From Hysterangium stoloniferum (taxonomy: Eukaryota; Basidiomycota; Agaricomycetes; Hysterangiales; Hysterangiaceae): a DNA stretch of 64,000 bases. Numbering within the stretch: position 1 is the stretch's first letter; the number at the start of each line of letters is the position of its first letter. The notes under the pieces are model-generated. The model was not told where the DNA came from. It ran no database searches and saw only the letters and a list, made by a program, of their open reading frames with translations. A program made the translations under genes and the position numbers. The stretch lies in contig WHVD01000036.1 in the NCBI GenBank assembly GCA_015178975.1, positions 124,001 through 188,000 on the forward strand, written 5' to 3'. Shown here in pieces: positions 57,448 through 64,000 of the stretch.

Positions 57448-57905
57448 GAATGAAATATCGTACATTTTGTCATGTTTCCTATGTCACGAATTAAATTGGT
57501 TCACAATTGTGTAACCTTGCCAATAAAAAAGTATTCTCAGAGTTTGAAGCTGTGTGGGTAACAATTACGCTTTTCCAAGCGTGTGGCAATATCGATGCCG
57601 AGGCTGTCTCGCCTCGAATGGTTCGATGCACATTTCGTACTGTGTTTGGGTCTGACTCTCAACAATTCAGTTGCCGACGCATTCGCATCCGCCCTTTCGC
57701 AGGAAATACTGCTATACTGAAACTATACAGACAGACACGCCTCTGTCGGAATCCAAGATCCAAAGCATTACTATAGAATTCAATATTCAGAAACAACCTT
57801 TATAACTTTATAACTCCTGTTTCTCGTGAAAACGGTCGATTTACTCTAGCCTTGCCCGTATCAAAGCTCGAAATTCAGTCTGCGGTCATAACACTTGCTT
57901 TCGCA
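57448..57905. repeat. Dispersed 0.45-kb repeat, copy 1
   Basis: From GAATGAAATATCGTAC to CACTTGCTTTCGCA; nearly identical to 61823-62259 apart from a central block (57585-57680). The shared right half reads RIRIRPFAGNTAILKLYRQT on the plus strand, but whether this codes is unknown. No terminal repeats or target duplications were found. Confidence 0.85.
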
Positions 57906-58668
57906 GGGTCAGCGACCACTATTTAAAAAAACTGCAAAACTGACAGTTGGTCAAATCTGGTGTGATTTCACTTTGGCGCTTAAATAAACTCATTTAAAAG
58001 AACAGGCCATGCCTTAGAAGAATCTTGACCACGGAACGAGACCTCAATACCAAGATTCTAACTCTTCCTGCAGCCAATAGGATTAGCAATATGGGTTTCC
58101 GGGAATTCACACCAAAGAGTATATAAATGAAAATGTACTTACAGTATAACACAATCATATATCGGTCACTCATCTCTGTTGGTGATCACCCTGACCTTCC
58201 TAGAATATCACAGAATATCACAGAATATATTTTACATAGCTTTAGTAATAGCTCTGCCATCCCGTCAAAACTTTTCTTCCCTGTAAATGCATATCGTCCC
58301 CAGTAGTTCACCCATAGATGCATGTAAAGTTATATATTATAATATCTACTGTGGTCTGCGCAAGTTCCCAATAACGTCACCCTGGCAACGGATGCAATAC
58401 TGTCTCGCCACCTTCAGATAATGGTCCTTGCTATTTGTAATGGTGTTATATGCAATTTCATCTCACAAGGCAAGTCACGCGCCATCTGTGCTTCAAATCT
58501 TAATGGGTGATAATTGGGCGAGGCAGAAGGAAAAACACATATATCTATGAAGTGTTTACAATGAAACAAAAGTTTAGATACACAATGTAAATGAGAGAAT
58601 GCGACTCTAAACAGGATATAATAAAGGCCATAGCCAGTCTGATAGGAAGACCGACGAACTTGTTCATT
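57906..58668. other. Intergenic, nothing recognised
   Basis: A short direct repeat ATCACAGAAT occurs three times at 58206-58230. 3' flank of the APH-like gene at the right. Confidence 0.4.
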
Positions 58669-60022
58669 TTATGGTGCCGTCCTTTGCGTCACTTCCTGTT
58701 CCCACATAAACAAGGCCTTCATGCCCTTTTCAGACACAGTACTACATGACACGAGTTCAAGAAGCTGACGCAATATTGCCCCCTTGTCCAGGGCCCGAAC
58801 AAAGGTGGAAGATAATACGCTAGCAGCCTACATGGTGACACTTTAGGTACATAGAACGTGCGGAAACTCAAACAACTGGGCTTACTTCTCGAAACACATT
58901 TCTCAAGGTAGCAGCTTCATCCTCCAATGGCCAGCACTCTTTAGTCGGCATTAAACGAGGTTGTATTTCGTATTTAGGGTCATAAATGGCATCGTAACGT
59001 ATGAATTCCGGATAGGTTGCCCCTAGACAAGCAGGAAGAGAAGAATGTATCTAGGGTGCGTATAAGGCCAAGATGATATTGCATGAGATCCATCGTTATC
59101 ACGCACCTCCCAGTCAACTATGCCAGACACGGTCGCATCTTTAACCATGATGTTTTTGCTCCTCAAATCCATGTGGACCAAAACAGGAACAAGCATGGTG
59201 TGGTCATCTCGAGGAATCGCACTGATCGCCAAAGTGCGGATTCTGTCAAAAAGGTCAGGAAGAGAAAAATCATATAAAGCCTGGTCGTGAGGCTGCGCAA
59301 AGGCGTGATCCAATTGACGAGTGATATATCTTGGAATATTACATTAGTGGGTAATAATGAAAACAGGCAGGATACAATCACTGTTCTAGCGTAGCACACT
59401 CTATAGGCAACAAAGTCATGTACGGTAAGATAGACCCAATGATGGGGAGACCGCCAGGGGTGAGGGTTTCTACAGAACCTATTGAAGGCAGGCGCACGTT
59501 GAAAATTCCAACGAAGGACGTAGCGAGAGATTTCACAAAGGTGACCTGCCAGTGGAGATGTGAGTTGCCCATTCAAACCAATCAAGGCGGGTATATTTAC
59601 TCTGTCGTCCCCGGAAAGTTTTGGCCAAGCCATCCATTGATCTTCACCATAGAGCCGACTCATAATCATGAATGGCGCACCAACAGTATTTTTGAAGTCG
59701 AAATCGCACGCAAGTACACGTGGTGCTGGAATCTGGGGACTGACACGGTGCAAAAGCTTAAGGACCGCTACTTCGCGTGATATTTTCTCCACAGCCCAAC
59801 AAGATGATATGGCATCAGCCTTGAAGTTCCATTGAATTCTGGCAACTAGAGGAGGGCCTGTTCTCATCTCTAACTCGTACACCTTGGGAAGCGCGGGTAA
59901 GTGGGATTGGTGGTGGAATTAACTCAATCACTCACAACATTGAAAGACCCCCGTCCAAGTAGAATAGCGCGCACCACTTCCCTACCAAGTAAATTGTACA
60001 CTCCTTCGTTAAGAGGTTGCAT
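58669..60022 (-). CDS. APH-like phosphotransferase
   Basis: Six or seven exons ending TAA at 58669. From an in-frame ATG at 60022: MQPLNEGVYNLLGREVVRAI, LLGRGSFNVVYELEMRTGPP; coding may begin further upstream (TDPYQKLPFCIPQSEAP reads in frame up to about 60120). Next REVAVLKLLHRVSPQIPAPR, PFMIMSRLYGEDQ, VTFVKSLATSFVGIFNVRLP, then the catalytic LVHMDLRSKNIMVKDATVSG and IVDWE (HxD-x4-N ... DWE), then LGATYPEFIRYDAIYDPKYE and a helical end VTQRTAP. This is the aminoglycoside-phosphotransferase/choline-kinase-like fold expanded in fungi; the substrate is unknown and drug resistance should not be assumed. The intron after VDWE uses the first CCCTAG acceptor, which alone keeps frame. Introns are 50-58 nt. 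Confidence 0.85.
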
Positions 60023-60419
60023 ATCAATATCCTCCTGTTTGTATCCAGCACGAAATGGGTTGTATGTCGATGGTGCCTCAGACTGCGGTATACAGAAGGG
60101 AAGTTTCTGGTATGGATCAGTATATATCTAAATAAAAAAAATCACATAATTACATTTGTATCCAATGAGGGCATCTTGATGGTGATGTCGAACTTTGCAA
60201 TGCGAGCGTTTGAACGTGTTATGTAAGCTACGTCGTATACACTAAGTGGAGACCACTTCTAAGCAAAACACACCGGGAAAACCCCTCTCTCCAAAAGATT
60301 TTAGGATCGTAGTAGAGCCTTATCTTATATAAAGGTAGGTGAAGGGTGATCAGGTGTACCAGATGCACCGCTGGCGATAGAGTCAGCTCTCTGGAGACGG
60401 CTTCAAGAAAGCTTAGTGG
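60023..60419. other. 5' part of APH-like gene and flank
   Basis: May contain the first exon of the APH-like gene (MPSLDT near 60179 was considered, but the intron it needs would be only 26 nt). Nothing else seen. Confidence 0.35.
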
Positions 60420-61530
60420 CAGCAAGGACCAATAGGGTAGTTTGAGGAGGTCATAGGCATCAGGTTTTGATAGGGATGTTCAATCGAAATGGTGGAGTTT
60501 AACGCTATGATCCATGGGGGTAGATATGGTAGTAGCATTGGTTTGGCCAAACTGCTATATAACTTTGTCTATCAGCATGGTTTGGGATAGGTAAATGGAG
60601 CGATTTGGCCAATCCAGTTCCACAGTGATGCCAATGACAAAATGGACAGACCTGAGGTCAGATATAGTCCAAACATTGCACATCTCCTTTGTAAAGGCCT
60701 CATTTTTGGCATGTGTGCTAGTAATGGAAAGGAAGTCATTGACATATACGGCTGCAATGATTATCCCAGTAGCAGTGCATCTGTAGTAAATGCAAGGGTC
60801 AGAGGGAAGTCTGGTAAATCCCCATGCTATCATCTGCTCATTCAGCATCTTGTTCCAGATCCTACCACTTTGCTTCATGCCGTAAAGGCCTCTTAATACC
60901 ATCCACACAAAGTCTTCTTTCCTGGATTCAACGAAGCCATCTGGTTGTTCCATGTACTGTATTTCATCATCAGGTAGTAAGCCATAAAGAAATGCAGTTT
61001 TAATGTCAATTTACTGTGCATCCCAACTGAGGGAGGTGGCTACATGGAGTAGGATATGCCAGGACTCCATGCATGCAGTAGGTGAGGTTGTCTTATGGTA
61101 ATCTTTACCATATACCTGTTCAAATCCTTTAAAGACTAAATTTACTTTCCAATGGATAGCTTTACCAGCTTCATCCCATTTGATCCAAAAAACAGGGTAT
61201 CCTTTCCTGACTTTACAACTGTTTGGAATATCAGATCAGGGAATAAGTTTATACACACCCATGGCTTTAAGGGAGTTTAATTCATCCTGAAATCCAGCCT
61301 TCCATTGTGACACATCCCTGGATTGAAGAGCTTCTTGCCAAGTCTGTGGTTCGTCTTTATAAGTTAAAGGATCAATTCCAAGTGTGTCGGTGAGAGCTGC
61401 CAGCATGATTTCGCTAGGAGGTGAGTCAGAACTGATGCTAATTGAGGATAAGGCTTGTTGCAGCTCATCATTGCTGATTGTAGAAGGGCCGGGTTCAATG
61501 GAAGCATTGTGCAGAGCATTGATGGTGCAT
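60420..61530 (-). pseudogene. Ty1/copia pol relic, reverse transcriptase
   Basis: Minus-strand reading with stops: MLAALTDTLGIDPLTYKDEP, QEALQSRDVSQWKAGFQDEL, FWIKWDEAGKAIHWKVNLVF, GFEQVYGKDYHKTTSPTA, then IDIKTAFLYGLLPDDEIQYM, EQPDGFVES, LRGLYGMKQSGRIWNKML, and PCIYYRCTATGIIIAAVYVN. This order is the RVT_2 domain of copia polymerases. The active-site YVDD reads YVND, so a catalytic Asp is lost, and several in-frame stops lie upstream. Integrase and RNase H are not evident and no LTRs were found at its sides. Confidence 0.9.
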
Positions 61531-61822
61531 AGGTGATCCTGTTTTTACAACCTGTCAGGGAAATATATATAATATATGGTTGCCATTTATTTTATTTAAG
61601 TTTATTATATTTTTCTATATTTTTCTATATTTTCTTTATATTTTATAAGGTGCATATATGCACCTACACACAGATACAGGTGCGAGTGCAATTACATTAT
61701 CACACCGCCATCGCAAGGCTGAACCACCATCGCAAGGTCACTGCTACTGTCACCGTCATCGCAAGGCTGTAGCTGCCATCATTGCAAGGTTGCCGCAGAC
61801 ACTGTTGTTGCAAGGCGGCCAC
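61531..61822. repeat. Low-complexity DNA with CATCGCAAGG repeats
   Basis: A TTTTCTATAT-rich stretch (61580-61650) is followed by about five imperfect copies of CCATCGCAAGGCTG at 61700-61820. Confidence 0.7.
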
Positions 61823-62259
61823 GAATGAAATATCGTACATTTTGTCATGTTTCCTATGTCACGAATGAAATTGGTTCACAATTGTGTAACCTTGCCAATA
61901 AAAAAGTATTCGCAGAGTTTGAAGCTGTGTGGGTAACAATTACGCTTTTCCAAGCGTGTGGTACATTGATGCCGAGCTGTCTCATCATCACCGTCGATAG
62001 AATCGGGGGTATCTCGCCTCGAATGGTTCGACGCATTCGCATCCGCCCTTTCGCAGGAAATACTGCTATACTGAAACTATACAGACAGACACGCCTCTGT
62101 CGGAATCCAAGATCCAAAGCATTGCTATAGGATTCAATATTCAGAAACAACCTTTATAACTTTATAATTCCAGTTTCTCGTGAAAACGGTCGATTTACTC
62201 TAGCCTTGCCCGTATCAAAGCTCGAAATTCAGTCTGCGGTCATAACACTTGCTTTCGCA
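61823..62259. repeat. Dispersed 0.45-kb repeat, copy 2
   Basis: Nearly identical to 57448-57905 outside a central block. Here the centre contains ATCATCACCGTCGATAGAAT, absent from copy 1, and lacks copy 1's GTACTGTGTTTGGGTCTGAC segment. Confidence 0.85.
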
Positions 62260-62761
62260 TGGGTCTTGTTCATGTTAAATTTGATGATGAAACACACCTT
62301 TTTATAGGAGGAGTCCACCAATTATTGCAACTTTTCATATGAAGATGCTAATTGTGGACCATGCATTTGGAGGTTAATGTGTGTCAGAACCACTATACAC
62401 CTCCCAGAGCATCCAACCTATATTGTCAGGAGGTGCTACACTAACTGACACAAGATATTGAGACACAAAGTACTTTTATTACAAGCTTATTAAACTCTTG
62501 TATATTGTGTATTGCAATAGAGTCAACCCATACTATTTTTAATAGTTCAAAGGTGAGTTACAATACTTGCCGCTGAATGTCGTTTCTAATGGCTCTCTCG
62601 TGTGTGCCAATGATTGTGATATCTGTGGTTTAAAGTTTTATAGTAAATTTACTTAATTATGGTCCAGCTGTGGCCGTGTCAGATATTATGCTCTATCGCG
62701 CGTCTCGTTCGTCATTCATGAAACGATAAGTGAGAAAACCGGCCAGTCCCATCTAACTTTG
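62260..62761. other. Intergenic, nothing recognised
   Basis: Some copia-like words, but no protein signature. The right end would be the promoter of the gene at 62762. Confidence 0.35.
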
Positions 62762-64000
62762 ATGTTTCTCTTACTGACCTTCCTCTACTTCTCAAATATC
62801 TCTGCATCCCCCTCTCCTCTTGCAATCCTTCCAAACGGCGGAAACCCCGACCTGTTATCCGGATGTACATGTCCTGACCAGCGATCAATTTCGGATATAA
62901 TTTGGAGCTGCCTTGTCACCATCTTTGCATGCTCCTGGGTGTCGATCCATCCGAATATGCAAGCATCTAATGCGGCGTGGTGGATTATCATGTTAAGAAG
63001 ATTGGAACTCATGTCATGGGCGATCATCGCCCCCCCCTGAAACGATCATATGTTGGGCAGCTCGACAATGGTTCGGCGCTCGAAATCTAAATAGGAAATA
63101 TCGTTGCACGTTCTCTCATTAATGTCTAGAATATTTCAGCAATTAATTGTGATTGATCAGATTTAGGATGGACGTTGACTCACGCTCATTTCATTCAAAT
63201 GGGGGGCTTTATGCTCTTCGAAGGAAAAGAAGCGAAAGGCACACTTTCTCCTGAATGCTTTGACGAGCTCCTTCGAAAGGGAACTATCGAAGCTCCCACT
63301 ATTACCCAAACGGAAATCCAAGATCGTAGCAAGGGCGACGGCCTATCAAAAGGCCTTGTCGTCGTTCAAACAACTTGGTTTGTCATTCAGTGCATTGCCA
63401 GGAAGGCACAAGGCTTGGATATGACACAGATCGAGCTTCTCACCCTCGCATTATCCACTCTCAATGGTGCAATGTAGTTCATTTGGTGGAACAAACCGGT
63501 AGACGTTCGATGCCCAGTGCCGGTTCATATGCTGGAAACACCCATAGTGCCTATCCAACTTCACGCATCCCTAGATACCGGTAAGCTGTCGACTTCTGGA
63601 TTCACGAGGAGAGGGCATAAATACTAGTTCTCTAGAGCCATCGGTGACAATATTGATAAAGAACGGTTGGGGTCAATTCTGTGAAGCCATGCTCTCCATT
63701 GGTGCAAGATCGGTATCTGCAGCCTCACGACCTTTAAAAACGTTGTCTCAGGAACGTTGGTTCAAAATTCCAATTGTCATCTCATTTTATTGGCCGTGGT
63801 CTGCAGTCATCATCATCTTGCATCGCATTTATGACATGAGGGGGTCAATCCAAAGCATGTTTGTTGAAGAGGGACGGATGCGGGTCCCTTCATTTTACGC
63901 CTTCCAAAGAGGATCGGGCAAAATATCAATGGCTGGAGGAGTCATCGGAACATTATTTGGGGCCATTCATTGCGCTGGTTGGTATTATACGTTCCCAAAT
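62762..64000 (+). pseudogene. Agaric multipass membrane protein, decayed, partial
   Basis: Starts with a signal-like segment MFLLLTFLYFSNISA, then CTCPDQRSISDIIWSCLVTI, FACSWVSIHPNMQA, and after a frame change ETIICWAARQWFGARNL. After an intron (GTTGCA...ATTTAG): WTLTHAHFIQMGGFMLFEGK, GTLSPECFDELLRKGTIEAP, ITQTEIQDRSKGDGLSKGLV and IQCIARKAQGLDMTQIELLT; then FIWWNKPVDVRCPVPV and, near the edge, VPSFYAFQRGSGK and GAIHCAGWYYTFPN. This is a large membrane-protein family of mushrooms with unknown function. An eight-C run (63030-63037) shifts the frame, and TAG (63475-63477) replaces the aromatic codon before the conserved F-WWNKP. The gene runs off the window. Confidence 0.8.

Noticed and set aside
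58669-60022. APH-like gene as a pseudogene because of a frame shift after VDWE
   Set aside because: Using the earlier CCCTAG acceptor restores the frame, so no lesion is needed.
60120-60179. MPSLDT start for the APH-like gene
   Set aside because: It would need a 26-nt intron, shorter than any other intron in the window.

Overview
The window looks like nuclear DNA of a filamentous basidiomycete, most likely an agaric (Agaricomycetes). Nearly all recognisable genes are broken by short introns of about 48-70 nt with GT-AG (twice GC-AG) borders and CTNAY-like branch sites, and several protein families are ones that are expanded in mushrooms. I cannot name the species. Gene models were assembled by eye from codon phase, splice signals and family conservation.

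Layout. 1-7.3 kb is a nest of transposons: a broken Ty3/gypsy-type gag on the minus strand, cut by a solo LTR with a 5-bp target duplication, a copia-type solo LTR, Tc1-like ends, a foldback MITE carrying a piece of Tc1 transposase, and a 5' LTR that itself holds a complete Tc1-like element inside a 23-bp minisatellite; a second solo LTR of that family follows. 8.4-18.1 kb carries ribosomal protein eS30 (with a box C/D snoRNA in its third intron), a 5'-truncated LINE with an 18-bp target duplication, an orphan two-exon gene, a second copy of the MITE, a tiny three-exon metallothionein, ORC5, a gag relic and a P-loop kinase. 19-24.5 kb has ERG26 and a 19-exon sugar transporter. 26-33.2 kb has a HAK-type potassium transporter and a KRE6/SKN1 beta-glucan synthesis protein. 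36-37.7 kb has an ECM14-like pseudo-carboxypeptidase. 40-45.7 kb holds an agaric-type kinase, an F-box/LRR gene, a low-complexity basic protein and an HNH-domain pseudogene. 46-48.5 kb is a second transposon nest (Tc1-like element with a solo LTR in its transposase). 51-60 kb has a damaged membrane-protein gene, a PhzF-family gene and an APH-like phosphotransferase. 60.4-64 kb has a copia pol relic, one of two near-identical 0.45-kb repeats, and a decayed agaric multipass gene running off the end.

How it fits together. Most intact genes are housekeeping or membrane/wall functions: translation (eS30), rRNA 2'-O-methylation (snR60-like snoRNA), DNA replication (ORC5), ergosterol synthesis (ERG26), sugar and potassium uptake, wall glucan (KRE6, ECM14-like) and metal binding. 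They are not operons; the notable functional coupling is host gene and intronic snoRNA. Transposons occupy most of both nests and several accessory genes are decaying. No CRISPR array, tRNA or rRNA gene was recognised.
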